Shown piece by piece: positions 1-11,256 of a stretch of DNA of 64,000 bases. Numbering within the stretch: position 1 is the stretch's first letter; each line of letters starts with the position of its first letter. The stretch comes from Cephalotrichum gorgonifer. Taxonomy: Eukaryota; Ascomycota; Sordariomycetes; Microascales; Microascaceae. Location of the stretch: positions 1,777,077-1,841,076 of the forward strand of contig ONZQ02000005.1 in assembly GCA_900312665.1 (NCBI GenBank). Direction: 5' to 3'. Under the pieces are notes generated by a model. That model saw only the letters and a program-made list of their open reading frames with translations, made no database searches and was not told the origin of the DNA. The position numbers and the translations under genes were made by a program.

Positions 1-555
1 TCGAAACAGAGGACGCAGGATGGACTTTTACGAGGAGATGAGCGTGCGTCTGCTGCCTTCTGTGTTGGGGATAATCGAGGGATTAGATGATTTTGGTCTG
101 TGGAGGACGTAACTACAAAAGTCCACGATTTGCTGCGCATTCGTAAAAGCATAGATCGTCTGTCAGCGCTCTAATGCTGTAAACACCGATCAACAAGTAC
201 CTCATTTACGTATATGTAGTAGTACTTGTGCAGGGGTGGATGCACCACGATTGACCCATCGTTCGTTCGCGAACCAGGCAGCGCCACGGGGCGATAAGAT
301 TGCAGGTGCCAATTCCGGAATCATTCGGCGAGACATCTTTGGAGTAAGGATGGTCCCAAAATTATTTGCTTATCGCCCCAGCCACCCTCACCCCTGTGGC
401 GCTGCAGGGCTTTGCTCTTATCCCAGCTGAGTTCTCCTCGACTCGAACCAGTGGCGCTCCAGCTCACCTGAAGGTAGCCGGCCCAGCCAACTAGCCAATC
501 AGACCCGCTATCACATACCTAAAATGTAAAGAAAAGAAAAAAAAGTCATTCTTGT

Positions 556-561
556 CACGTG
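556..561. promoter_or_regulatory. CACGTG palindrome upstream of the zinc-finger gene
   Basis: A perfect CACGTG E-box lies about 134 bp before the start codon at 695. It is followed by AT-rich sequence and a TATA-like stretch near 669-680. bHLH factors such as Cbf1 bind this hexamer in fungi. That it is used here is inference. Confidence 0.3.
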
Positions 562-694
562 CTGTACAATCTTCCAAATTTCTTCTTTGGAGATTGCAGG
601 GATGGACATTCTGCCTCCTCTCCACTCTTTGTCTTACAAAAAAAAAACACCTTCACCGAGCCATATCTCATAATATAAGAGGAATTAAGTCATA

Positions 695-1181
695 ATGCCT
701 ATCTCCAAGAAAGCAAGGGTACGTCTACCCGCCTAACGAGCCTTCTCCGTGTCATCCTTTGCTATTTAGCTGGGATGTGGAGGGTCTGGTGGAGCGGGCC
801 CGGGTTGGGTGTGATTTTCCTCGGATGTGATGGAATGGGAAAGTCGTGAGAAGAAGCGGATCTTATGGCTGATAATCGAACAGGTCCAGCGGGAGCATAA
901 GAAGGCTGGGGCTGCCGGAACCCGCGCTCCTGTTAAGGCCAACGGACTGCCGGTCAAGGCTCCCAAGCCTACATCTATCGTACATCTCACCCTCCCGGGG
1001 AGATATATCCTGTTTGCCGGAATATAGGCACTGGTTGGTACTGACATGTCGATAGTGCGCCAACTGCCGCAAGGAAATCGTCAACACCAACAAGGCCCAG
1101 CTCGAGCTCCATGCCACGACGCACGACCAGAAGCTCTGGCCTAAGGAGAAGTGCTGGCCCAACGATTTCCCTGCTGCTTAA
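695..1181 (+). CDS. Small C2H2 zinc-finger protein (zf-met2 / At2g23090-like), three exons
   Basis: Exons are read as 695-718, 890-979 and 1056-1181, giving 79 residues. The first exon encodes only MPISKKAR and ends at a clean GTACGT donor; the second runs from REHKKAG to KPTSI. The third holds a zinc-binding pattern, C-x2-C-x14-H-x3-H, starting CANCRKE, followed by a WPKEKCWP tail. A basic N-terminus with one short finger fits the small eukaryotic zf-met2/At2g23090-like family, whose molecular role is poorly known. Introns are 171 and 76 nt. All junctions keep frame and together give a complete family-sized protein. The 24-nt first exon rests on splice signals alone. Confidence 0.7.
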
Positions 1182-1887
1182 GCGGTGGCATGTGCGGTGA
1201 ATAACCTTCAGTTTCAAACATGGAAAGACTGAGGAAGAGGGTGTTTTGCCCTCTGTACCTCTCAAATGAGAGTGACAGGAGCCAATAGTCTCGACGGCCC
1301 CCTTCAAGGGCTGTACCTAGGTCGAGCAGTCCACAGGCTGATTGCCCGCGATAGCCCTGTAGAGGGAAGAAACAGACAAGCAGGCACACAGACAAGAAAA
1401 GGAGGTTTGCCTCCGGCCCACAGGCTCTAACAAGTGTCTCTTGAGTCAGTCAAGAAGCATGACATGAGCAATTATGATACCTACTGCTGTATAGACATCG
1501 TTCAATATATCATTATAGCCAATATCCTACTGTTCTTTGATCCTGTTGACCGAGGTTACTTTCTGTAGTCTAGTGCTTGTAGGGTAGTGGTTGAAACGGC
1601 GGTGCTGTTACATGCATTTATCGTTGGGCATTTGGGTACCATGTCTACAAAAGGCAAATCCTGAATATTCACTTGCTCTATTCGCGTTTTCCACAAGTAT
1701 GCGCAAGGGACCAGTACTTACAATGTAACTACGTGTATTTCGTGTGGGACAAATTATCGGGTGAGTAAAGTGGATCTGTCTGGTGATCTCGGCCTGGAGT
1801 CCAATTCTTATTCCTTAATCATTCCCCCACGAGTTGGGCCTAGGGCACACTGATGAGGCAACAAACGTCATGCTCGCTAACTAGTTC
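1182..1887. other. Intergenic, convergent 3' ends
   Basis: This lies between the zinc-finger gene and the 3' end of the pectate lyase gene. Only short ORFs without family motifs occur. I see no RNA gene or repeat. Confidence 0.5.
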
Positions 1888-3198
1888 TTAAATGACATCC
1901 CTTGTCGTTGCGCCAATCGCCGCGCCAGAAGCCGGGATCAAGAAGTCACTAGCTCGGACTCTTGAGTCCGCCCCTCGCGCACCCTTCAGAGTGGACGGAT
2001 CAACACTCTTAAACGAGCTGTTCGACCAAGTCCCGCCAACATTCCAAGAGTTGCCACTCTCCTTAGTCCCCGAAATCAAACTTACCTCGGCCTTGCCGTT
2101 CAACGCTGCAATGTTCGCCTTTAGCGTAGACGTAGACTTACGCATGTTAAACCCGTTATCCGCGTTATTCCAGGCCGTGTTGCGCTCAAATACCAACGAC
2201 CCGGGGTTCCCGTTGTCGATGAACCCCTTCGCGGCGTTCGAGAACGCCATGCAGTTGCGCAGGATGTGGTTCGCTGGCGGGTTGTCCGTGATGCCCAGCT
2301 TAAACCCGTTTCCGTCGCCCTCGAAGTTGGAGAAGCCCCATCGGTTGAAGCCGTTGCCCCACGCGTACACCTCCTCCATCGTGACGGCGCCGTCGAACAT
2401 GTACAGGTCGAGGCCGTCGTCGACGTTGTCCCACAGCCGCGCGTTGCGCAGCACGTTGCCCGTGCCCGAGCCCTCCTTGCAGGCGAAGCCATCCGCGCTC
2501 TCGCCGTTCTTGCGGGGGTCCCGGTTCCGGTACGAGTCGAGGTAGATGACGGTGTTGTTGCTGGCCGACCCCTGCAGCTGGAAACCAGTCTCGTAGTTGT
2601 CGTGCGTCGAGAGTCGCTCGTAGTAGTTGTGTGACGCGTCACGTGCATAAATGCCATAAGGACCGTTGATCAGTCTGCTTTACGTGATTAGCACTCCCTG
2701 ATTGTTCTGTAGATGCCAGATACAGATGAGAACGTACTCCAGGTCAGAAAACTTCCAGTAGTTTGCACCCTCGATATGTAGAATGCCCCGCTCCTTGTTA
2801 GGTAACGACTGGTCCAACCCATAAGGCGTGCTACATGGTTTGAACCACGTTAGCTATCTCGATGTTAGTCTTTACATGGAGACTTTCACTCCGTACCCTG
2901 GCATATTCTCTCCATCAAGGATCACCTTCTCGGACCCATACGGCCGAAGGCTGATCGGTGAGGTTCGGGTGCCACTCTTAGTGATCTGAATGTTGGCGGA
3001 CGGACGATACGTCCCTGCACGGAGGTAAATGGTGTCACCAGCGGCGGCGGCGTTGACTGCAGACTGGATCGAGCCGAAAGGCGCATCGATCGACCCCTTT
3101 CCGGTACCAGTCGGCGAAACAAAGATGTCGGCTGCCTGTGCAACACAGAGGTGCAAAACCATGGCCGCGGCCACGGTCACATAGTCGGTGCTGCGCAT
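1888..3198 (-). CDS. Secreted pectate lyase, PL9-type right-handed beta-helix
   Basis: Exons (minus) are 3198-2897, 2830-2738 and 2674-1888, coding 393 residues. A signal peptide (about 1-22) is followed by a DUF1565-like opening (FVSPTGTG, then PFGSIQSAV, AGDTIYLRAGTY). Helix coils follow with LNGPYG-type turns, RDPRKNGESADGF, NVDDGLDLYMFDG and GDGNGFKLG. The Asp-rich segments match the calcium-binding region of PL9 enzymes such as Dickeya PelL, and the Lys of GNGFKLG is the likely catalytic Lys. The enzyme would cleave de-esterified pectin by beta-elimination outside the cell. Introns are 66 and 63 nt. The second acceptor (AAAGCAG) was chosen because it restores DLELINGPYG. The gene looks intact. 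Confidence 0.85.
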
Positions 3199-3311
3199 GG
3201 TGATATGTATGAAATGAGAGAGAAAAGATATAATATAGAAGGCTCTTCAAAGAGACGGAAGTTTCGTAAGCGAGAACTCAACCTGGCAAGATTCCGGGCT
3301 GTACCATTTTG

Positions 3312-3329
3312 AGTAGATATTTATCTACT
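3312..3329. promoter_or_regulatory. Perfect AT-rich palindrome in the pectate lyase promoter
   Basis: AGTAGATA-TT-TATCTACT is an exact 8-bp inverted repeat with a 2-bp centre, 114-131 bp upstream of the pectate lyase ATG at 3198. It is a plausible dimeric transcription-factor site. No known factor is assigned. Confidence 0.3.
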
Positions 3330-4151
3330 TTTAAGGGCATTCATCGATCATTTACACTGACGTCGTTTCGACTCGGACATTGGAGGAGGTGGTCAGTCCA
3401 CAAGGGCTCCGCCTGCAGGGACGGACGAGTGTTGTTCCGCCAATCAAGTTGCATTCCATACGACAGAGTGCCCCGGAGCCGGTACGACTCAACGACACCC
3501 GTCATGGATGGTCTGCAGGGATTGGCATATTTAATCGTGTTCGGGGTGGCATTGGACCGGCTAGAGCTTTCTGATGATTGGTGTAATTGGTCGCTCAACT
3601 GAAGAGTCGAGTGTATGTGAACTCGGCCTAGTCAGTGCCGAAGGCGATCTAATCTTACCAGAAGCGACCGAATGGAAAAGAAGCCAATACATCAGTACCG
3701 GATGGCCCCTGGTACCTCCATTCTTCACAGATTTTGCCCGCTCAAACAAGAATCGATCGCTCTTGTATATGTAATTTCCATTAACTCTGTATGATAGAAG
3801 TTCAACGATAGTATTATTCACTCCTGCTCACTCCACCTATCAAACCACCGTCTGCACGAGTCCCGTATCGTGTGCGATATTACCGCCCACCCATTCTATA
3901 CTCACTGCACATGCTCCTGGTCATGACATGCAAAGGTCAACGAACATATAAATCGCAGTGTTCAAGGATTTCGGCCTGCACCCATCGTCGTGTTTAGCAA
4001 CACTCCACATTCTACACCAGAACACCGCCATATTAGCTTACATTCCACCATAACGCCCTCCAAGCACCAACATGTACGGCGCACAAGAGCCCTATTTACC
4101 ACTAGCCAGTCCAGAATTACATCACCCCGTGCCTGACATGATGGCAAGGGA
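3330..4151. other. Intergenic between pectate lyase and TMEM16 genes
   Basis: It holds the pectate lyase promoter side and the 3' flank of the TMEM16 gene. Short overlapping ORFs on both strands show no recognisable domain. I see no structural RNA or repeat. Confidence 0.5.
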
Positions 4152-6513
4152 CTAGTCTATCTTAGGCTGCTGCTTTACCTCGTCCGCCCTTCTATACGCT
4201 CGCATGAGATCAAGGCCCGCCTGTACACTCGCGCCGTCCTCAATCTGTTTCGCGAAGAACGCATCACTTCCCGTTGCCCGGATTGACTTTTTCCGTTCCC
4301 TCTCAGCGGGCGTTGCCAATCCAGCCAGATTGGCCAGCCGGTTGGCTTCGATTTCCTCGAGATGTTTGACGCGCGAGAGGTACCGAGCGTTCCTCTCCTT
4401 ACGAATTTGCTCTGAGCCTCTGCGGTCGAGGGCAAAGCGGACAATAGCACGTAAACCCATCGAGATATGCTCGCCGATAAAGATAGTAATAGGGAGAGCC
4501 CACCACGCACCTCCAGCGATGCTGTTGGAGCCGTAGAGGTGGACGATTGCACTAGTGGAAATACTCCCTGCCCAAGTTAGACAGTCGAGAGAGGTCGTCC
4601 AGGGGCCGATACCATCCGTCCGCACTGGAGCCGGCCGTCGCTGCTCCCTGACGATCTTAAGGAAGTCGGTGCGAAGCTCGATGATGTTGTTGATGAGGAA
4701 CCCGATGGATATTAATGGCCAGACGGGAGGAAAGAGAGCGAGGGATCCGAACTGCAGAACAATCTCGGCGATATCGTCCTGCACATTGTACTGTTCAAGT
4801 GTCGCCTGCCTGCGGGCGCTTTGAAGGAAGTCAAACTCCCCTTCGTCATCGTCGGTAACTGATGGAAGAGCAGCGCTGGTAGCGTTGTAATCTCGGTACC
4901 ATTCTCGGAACTTCCGCTTGAGGATCGGTTGGATATTCTCTTCGAAGAAGGCGGACAGCTGTCCTGTCACCGTGAGGGCGATTATCTCATCGCGTAGTCT
5001 GTCACCATCGACATGGGTGGGAGACTGCAGGTAGGACCCGTACGAGCCCATGACACCGCCGACCATGACTCCTAGCTTTGGGATGATCTGGTCTCCGAAG
5101 GGGACGTAGAGGAAGGCAGTGATGAAAATCGGGAGGTAGTTTGCAATGATCTGAAGGAAGAAGATTTTTTGAGTGCGAGACATGTCGTAGTTGTCTTCTG
5201 TCCTATGGTTCTCGAAATCGGTCAAGAGAGTGGCGAATGACTCCAGATAACCATAGATCTTGGGCAACGAGATGCCTAGCAGGATTGTAGGGATGTATTC
5301 CTAAGACACGTTAGCACGTAGAGCATGGTAGCGCCTGCAGGCATCGCGAATATTACCATGTAGGTCTTGTAGGGACCACTGTATGCCTCCGAAATCAAGG
5401 TCTCGAGGGCAAAGACGACCATTATGATGGCACCAAGTATACAAGTCGAGAGCACCATGAATGGGATCTGCAACAGCTGACGAGCGACCTGCTTCCATCT
5501 TGGGAAGTAGTGATTGGTCTGGCCGCCCTCGACTATAATCTTTTCCCACCGGAACTGGGGGCGAGCGACTTTGACGGCCCCAATTCCCCTGACATCCCAT
5601 CGGATGCTGAGGTCCACTTGCTGAATCTTCCAGTATTCGATGAAAATTGTGCACCAGACGCTGATAAGAATTGCGTATGTCAGGGAGTACTTTGGCAGGA
5701 ACTGCCAGGCGATAAGGCCGGTGGCTGCAGGGAAGGTGAGAAAGACGACGTAAGTCTGGATGAATGCGAAGTAATATGCGACCTAGAGTGGTTTACATGT
5801 CAGCTATGCAGACTATGAAGTGTCGAGGCGCGTAGGAGACCAACTTACCTTAGTCCCAAACAAATTGCGGACTTGGTCCAGATCGTCGGGAGTGAGGATC
5901 AAACGGCTGCTAAGATACTTCAGAAGCGACAGGTTGGTAGCATCGTTATGTAGAGGGAATATTGAGTCGACGTTTTTCCACTGTCCCCACCCAGGCGTTA
6001 TTCCCGCCCCACCCTTCGACTTCGGCCAATTGACAAGGTGATATACGGAGAGGATATTCTCTGCTTCGTAGGCGCCCTCCACATTGGTACTTCTATCTCC
6101 TGGATGAGTCTGAACGATGCCGTACAGCCAGTCCTTGACCCTAACAGATGGGCGGTGTAAGTGGGACGCGGGGGGGCACAGGAAAGAACGGGATAGAAGG
6201 ACATACCGTGAGTTGTACACCGCGGATCCCAGTATATTTCTTGGTGCTTTGGCGAAGACTAGCAGAGTCGCCTCATAGCCAGACCTTATCTCGGTGTCGA
6301 GACCAACAGACTCGAGATCATGGACGAGGAGAGTAAGTTCCTTCGTCGCCGTGTCCGGATCTGTATCGAAATGTTAGCCATGGGGGTTGGAGGTCAAACC
6401 GTGTTGCTCATGGGCATACCAACGTCTCTGAAATTGTACACGATGACGTACTTGTCGTGGTACGTATGGACGTGAGATACCCAAGGCGTTTGTATGGTTG
6501 GATACCCCATCAT
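4152..6513 (-). CDS. TMEM16/anoctamin-family lipid scramblase (Ist2-like)
   Basis: Five exons (minus): 6513-6420, 6360-6207, 6140-5849, 5782-5357 and 5300-4152, giving 704 residues; every junction keeps frame. The cytosolic N-terminal domain contains DKYVIVYNF, DWLYG and GGAGITPGWGQWKNVDSIFPLH. About ten membrane segments follow, then a charged C-terminal helix. The order matches the fungal calcium-activated scramblases afTMEM16 and nhTMEM16 (about 735 residues). Acidic calcium ligands appear retained: FFEEN in the helix-6 region, QDDIAEI before helix 7, and NIIELRTDF in helix 8. It probably scrambles phospholipids in the plasma or cortical ER membrane. The start at 6513 is the first in-frame Met of a tandem ATGATG; a further upstream exon cannot be excluded. 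Confidence 0.87.
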
Positions 6514-6964
6514 GGAGAAGAGGTCCAAGGGGTACTGGGGGGGAAGGCGGCGGATGCCCGGCACAAGTCATTTGAGAAACAGCTCGGGTCCCTCCGTAGG
6601 GCTGAGCTTGGTATACCAACACAAGGTAAAATTTTCACCACGGAGTAGTCGTTAAAAGGCCTCCGAGGGAAAGTCAAGAATAAGCAGGGGGAGGGTGGAC
6701 GCGTCAGCGACCCCACAAGGCCGATACCCAGAGCATCGCCAAGACCACAATCCGCCGAGATCCGAACGTTTTTTAAGGCTATCGTTGCACGCTACACTGT
6801 ATGACCTGCATGATAAGTGGTAGACACTAGCGAATACATGCAAGGGTAGGGTCTTGGCGTGAGACATGAGATGGAAATCTGTTATCTCTAATATATCGTG
6901 TGGAGGAGTCGGGGAACATAAATACTCCAGACAAGGTCAGTCGGGACACGTCTAAGCTCCGGTT
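6514..6964. other. Intergenic, TMEM16 promoter and esterase 3' flank
   Basis: The two minus-strand genes are separated by about 450 bp. ORFs here are short and motif-free. Nothing else is seen. Confidence 0.5.
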
Positions 6965-8557
6965 TTAGACAGGGTAACTACTGTTGACACACTCATCGTG
7001 CAGCCCCTTGGTACCCATGACCTGCTCAACATTTCCATCTGCACCCCATACAATGATCATTGATGTTCCCGCCTGCCCCGTCGCCTCTGGCCACCCGGCC
7101 TTCTCCAAACCACGAACAGGATCACTTATGAATCTGAGATACAGATCTTGCATCCGCTCGCTGACCCTCTTCTCAAAATTTGTTGAAGGGCCCTCGATCC
7201 CATGCGTGCCGAAAATAAGAGGAAGTTCGGCGGTGTGGTACGCGCCAAGCCAAGGCCGGGGAGAGATGTTGGTGAAGTTACCGGCGTAGAGGTATTGGTA
7301 CGTCGCCGCGCCGGCCTCCGCACGGATTCGAGCTTCTCGCAAGGTGGTGCACTGGAGATAGAGCTTGAAGGCTTGCGAGATCTCTTCCAGGTTGCTCGGG
7401 AGCTCCGTCGCGGTTTCGCTGCCCTCAAAGTTGTAGGGGACAACTGCGGTGCCCTCTTCGGTGTTCGTACCAATTAAGAGCGGGATTTCCTTGGGGAACT
7501 GATCACCACTTCCTCCGATCCTGGTGTGATAGTCGTTAAAGATAGTTACGTTGTCGGCGATAAACCCGAACGTTAGGCCATCGTCAACCGCGCCGCCCGC
7601 GCCGATGTCAGACTGAAGGTAGTGCTTGAGGCTGGATTCAGGGACATTGCGCATGCACTGAAGCTCTTCCAGTGCCGTGAGGTTGCCGCACCCAAGCCGG
7701 CTGGCGGCCAAGGAAAAGGTGCTGTGGTTGGTGGCGTCGAGGAGCACGTTCTCCATGGCAACGGCATTGCCCGAGTCGGCAATAACGCCCTTGACGATAG
7801 GGTCCTTGGGGTACGCGAATAGGTAGGAATCTACACCGTATGCACCAGCGCTCTCCCCCCAGAGAGTAATGCGATGGGGATCACCACCGAAGGAGGCAAT
7901 GTTGTCTCGGACCCACTCAGTAGCCAGTCGGTAGTCAAGCGCAGCCAGGTTGAGGTTGGTGCCATTGTCGGCTAGACCAGCAGCATTAGGAGCCCCGAGA
8001 AGATTAAGCCGATACTGAACTTGCACGACAATGTGCCTTTGACTGCGCGCAACCCAGTTTGACGGAAGTTGGAAGGGCATGTTCGTGCCACCTAGGTTAT
8101 AGCCGCCACCATGAACCCAAATCACGACTGGCAACGAACCGTTCTTGGATGGCTTCTTCGAAGCAGCATGAACGACAGTCTCGCGGGGGGCGAATATGGA
8201 TAGCCGCAGACAGTCCTCTGTTGTATTCGAGTAGTCACCGCGTTGAAACTCCGCCGCGGTAACGCCTAGATCAGAGACGATGCCTCTGAAGTTTGCGGCA
8301 ACGTACTGGATGCACCCTGCTGGAAGGTTGGTCGCTTGCACAGCGTCTCCACCGGGATACCTTTTCGGAACGGGAGGCGAAAATCGAAGTTCTCCAGTGG
8401 GGTTCTCCGCGTAGGGGATGTCGAGAAACGATGCCACCCTTGGCTGTGAATCAGTAAAGTAGGGGATATATCTGCCGGAGGTGGTATTAACAGCAACTGA
8501 TGCTGCCGCCGTAGAACATGCAGCGAGCAGAAGTGATATTTTGTAAAGAGGTCGCAT
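6965..8557 (-). CDS. Secreted type-B carboxylesterase/lipase
   Basis: Single exon, 530 residues. It begins with a signal peptide (about 1-20). The alpha/beta-hydrolase core has the oxyanion motif HGGG (149-152), nucleophile elbow GESAG (Ser236), a likely acid in NTEEG (Glu368) and a likely His441 in AYHTAELPLIFG, so the whole triad is present. The early EDCLRLSIF segment is the type-B signature. Many Asn-x-Ser/Thr sites fit a glycosylated extracellular enzyme. Family members hydrolyse carboxylic esters, from lipids to plant and xenobiotic esters; the substrate cannot be read. It lies upstream of, and on the same strand as, the TMEM16 gene with no sign of a functional link. Confidence 0.9.
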   Translation of the reverse strand: MRPLYKISLLLAACSTAAASVAVNTTSGRYIPYFTDSQPRVASFLDIPYAENPTGELRFSPPVPKRYPGGDAVQATNLPAGCIQYVAANFRGIVSDLGVTAAEFQRGDYSNTTEDCLRLSIFAPRETVVHAASKKPSKNGSLPVVIWVHGGGYNLGGTNMPFQLPSNWVARSQRHIVVQVQYRLNLLGAPNAAGLADNGTNLNLAALDYRLATEWVRDNIASFGGDPHRITLWGESAGAYGVDSYLFAYPKDPIVKGVIADSGNAVAMENVLLDATNHSTFSLAASRLGCGNLTALEELQCMRNVPESSLKHYLQSDIGAGGAVDDGLTFGFIADNVTIFNDYHTRIGGSGDQFPKEIPLLIGTNTEEGTAVVPYNFEGSETATELPSNLEEISQAFKLYLQCTTLREARIRAEAGAATYQYLYAGNFTNISPRPWLGAYHTAELPLIFGTHGIEGPSTNFEKRVSERMQDLYLRFISDPVRGLEKAGWPEATGQAGTSMIIVWGADGNVEQVMGTKGLHDECVNSSYPV

Positions 8558-11173
8558 CTTCGAGTTCGATCACTAGTGACTGGTTGTAGTAGTCGGAAGT
8601 GTTGGGTTGAACACCCGAAGCCGCAGCTACTTGCTGGGCCAACCCTTGGGCCATATTAAATACGTGGATCGATCGCATTCAGGATCTCGGTTTACAAATC
8701 ATCACAGACGATGCATCCTACAATCCGAATCCTTCGTTTTATTTCAGCGGAGCATTATTAATTCCTCGTACGACTAAGTCCGTTATTTCCATACCACCTG
8801 GGAATATATGCCTGCTCTTCGTTAGTGTGTTGGTCGAGCTTAGCTAAGTCCGCTACATCCGTTCATTTCCGGGGAAGTGGAGAACAAAGGCTCAGCTCCG
8901 GCCAGAGGATTACTAAGGTCGGAATTACACACGCCTATATCTCCATGAGCGCATGTCTCCGTAGTTTATTAAGTGAACCACACTCGATTCTTCTTACCCC
9001 TGCCATATTTCTCTTACGAATGACATAACATGTCGACATACTCCGAGTCCACGATTTAGCTCTAGACTACCCTGATCCAGAATTTGCGCTGTTCCACCTC
9101 AATATTATCCAGAAAACTGCGAGTTCAACTTGGGTAAACCACCACCTTGCGTTTTACTCCCGAGATCAAACTATTTATTGCTGGGGTAATTCATTCTGAG
9201 CCGTTACAAATACAGAAACTAACTCCAACTGTCCGTGGGAGATAGGCGTGAAAGCATGCCCTCCTAAATGCGATCCCACCCGAAATCTTCTGCTCTGCTA
9301 CAGCGTCGCGTATGCAGTTAGCAAGCATGCCGGACGAGTAGAGAAGGAAGCTGACCTCCACCGCTCAACTTCTCTCCCGCACTAGTTCCTGTGCATATGC
9401 ATAGTCTGGACTTGGCGTACTTGCAAAAGACCCGCCGACAATAGGCCGTTTCTTCCCTTCTATCTCTAGACTTTTTCGGGTGCTGCGGGAGTCACTTACA
9501 GGGTAAAGATGGCTATGCGGTTCTACATTCCTGGTCTCTACGACCTAGCCGGCACCGCCCCTCTTATGCTGTGGTTGGAGCAGATCTATATACCAGGCGC
9601 AACCCGCCACGCAAGGGCTCGCGGCTTCTGGTCTACAACCCGACGGGAGAGCCGCTCTCTATTGACAGCAGGACACTCAGGGGGAAGATAGAGGTCAGGT
9701 GGTATGATCTTGTGATCCTACGACTGGGGAGTGTAAAACTTTCCATTACAAGGCAGAATATGCTTCGTGCCTGTGACCACTTTCACACCCCCGTCTGCAG
9801 ATGGACATCATGACCAGCAGTTAGTGCTGGAGAGGACATCTGAGTGGTAGTAGAGCCTTCTCCGTGTGTGTGAGAGGTGACTTCTGTCTACGTTCATTGA
9901 GTGTTGGTGTGAATCAAGGATTAAGCGCATGCCCGGGATCAATGCAAATCCGCATTGGGTTAGCTAGGCGAAGACGACGCAGAAGGATACCGGAGATATT
10001 CCACGCCAAAACGGCAACCACATGGCGGTGCGAACAATCACATTCTAATTCCGAGGTTGGAAATGGCACATGCAGATCCATTGTATATGTCGGCTACAAT
10101 AATACTTGTACGGCAGCGCACAAGCGAGCTCGGGTCAAAATCGCGAAGATGGGAACCACATTGATAGGTATACGGTGGGGTTCAAGCGAAATGCCGATGT
10201 AGATCCGTGCATCCGACCCGACGGGTGGCGTAAATACCGCACCACTGCATGTATATGAAGCCTCCATGTCTCAACTAACGGCCCAATGGCCTCCCAATTT
10301 GGATGTCGAAGACGGTACACAAAAATAAGTTGCACAGGATTAATCTAGGATGGATAGGTGTAGTTCCAGACATTAGGGCTGACTATATCTCCAAGAAATT
10401 CAAAAATTGCGTTGACCCAATGGAACCCCAGAGTATGACGGCGCCGAAATACTGAGTGTGTGTATCCGCAACCATATGAACCTTCTATTAGTGCCACACC
10501 CCACTCTTTCTATGTTCGAGGCCTTTTGCCTCATCCTTACTAAGGGTTATGAAATCGCGATAGTCGTGCAATTCTATCACATGGACATGGCCGTTTCCCC
10601 AGCCACCCCATGCCATGGTACCATAACATCCACACTCCTCCGCTGCTCCGGCCCCACTTCTCCAACACTTTGGAGCCACCATAAACAAGCAACACGAACG
10701 AGCTCCGGTAGTTGGGACCAATCATTCAATGGCAGCGGGTCATATACGGAGAAGTATCGGGTATAGTCCGCTTAAAAAGCCGCTTTAGGTCAATCCGAGA
10801 TTGATTAACTGGAACCTTACGTCACCTGTATCGCTTTTCTCCGCATTTTCCCCACACAAGATCGTGGTAGCTCGCCAGAGACATGGGGTACGGGGCATTC
10901 CAATGCGGCACTAGACGGGGAAGCTAACCGGAAGAAATCTTAAAAGGGCCGAAAGGCAATTAAGTACCGGAATGTCCGAACTGATCGAACCATCGAGAGA
11001 GCCGCAAAATATGTAGCTGGCCACTAAAAGTGCGGGCTAGTTTGACCAGCTCATCGGGATCGGCGGAAAGTGAGGTGTGAGTAATTGGTCGCGAGCACGC
11101 GGGCCAATTGAGGAGTTTGTTCGGAGTCGGCACATAGAGCCGGGAGAAACAAAGGTCGATGCCGAAATTGACT
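8558..11173. other. 2.6-kb gene-poor interval
   Basis: This is a divergent promoter region between the esterase (-) and beta-glucosidase (+). ORFs of 60-110 codons occur on both strands but none has a domain, a signal peptide with a credible mature chain, or splice sites that extend it. I see no transposon ends or tRNA. Confidence 0.45.
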
Positions 11174-11180
11174 TATAAAA
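11174..11180 (+). promoter_or_regulatory. TATA box of the beta-glucosidase gene
   Basis: TATAAAA lies 77 bp upstream of the ATG at 11257, a usual distance for a filamentous-fungal core promoter. Confidence 0.55.
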
Positions 11181-11256
11181 GCTCAATAGTAGGGTCGTGA
11201 AGACGAAGCCAGAACCGACAGCACTCAGTGTCGAGCCTCATCGTCCCTTCATCACA

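Noticed and set aside
9509..9813. Overlapping plus-strand ORFs near 9.5 kb
   Set aside because: Short, no domain, no splice sites leading to further exons.
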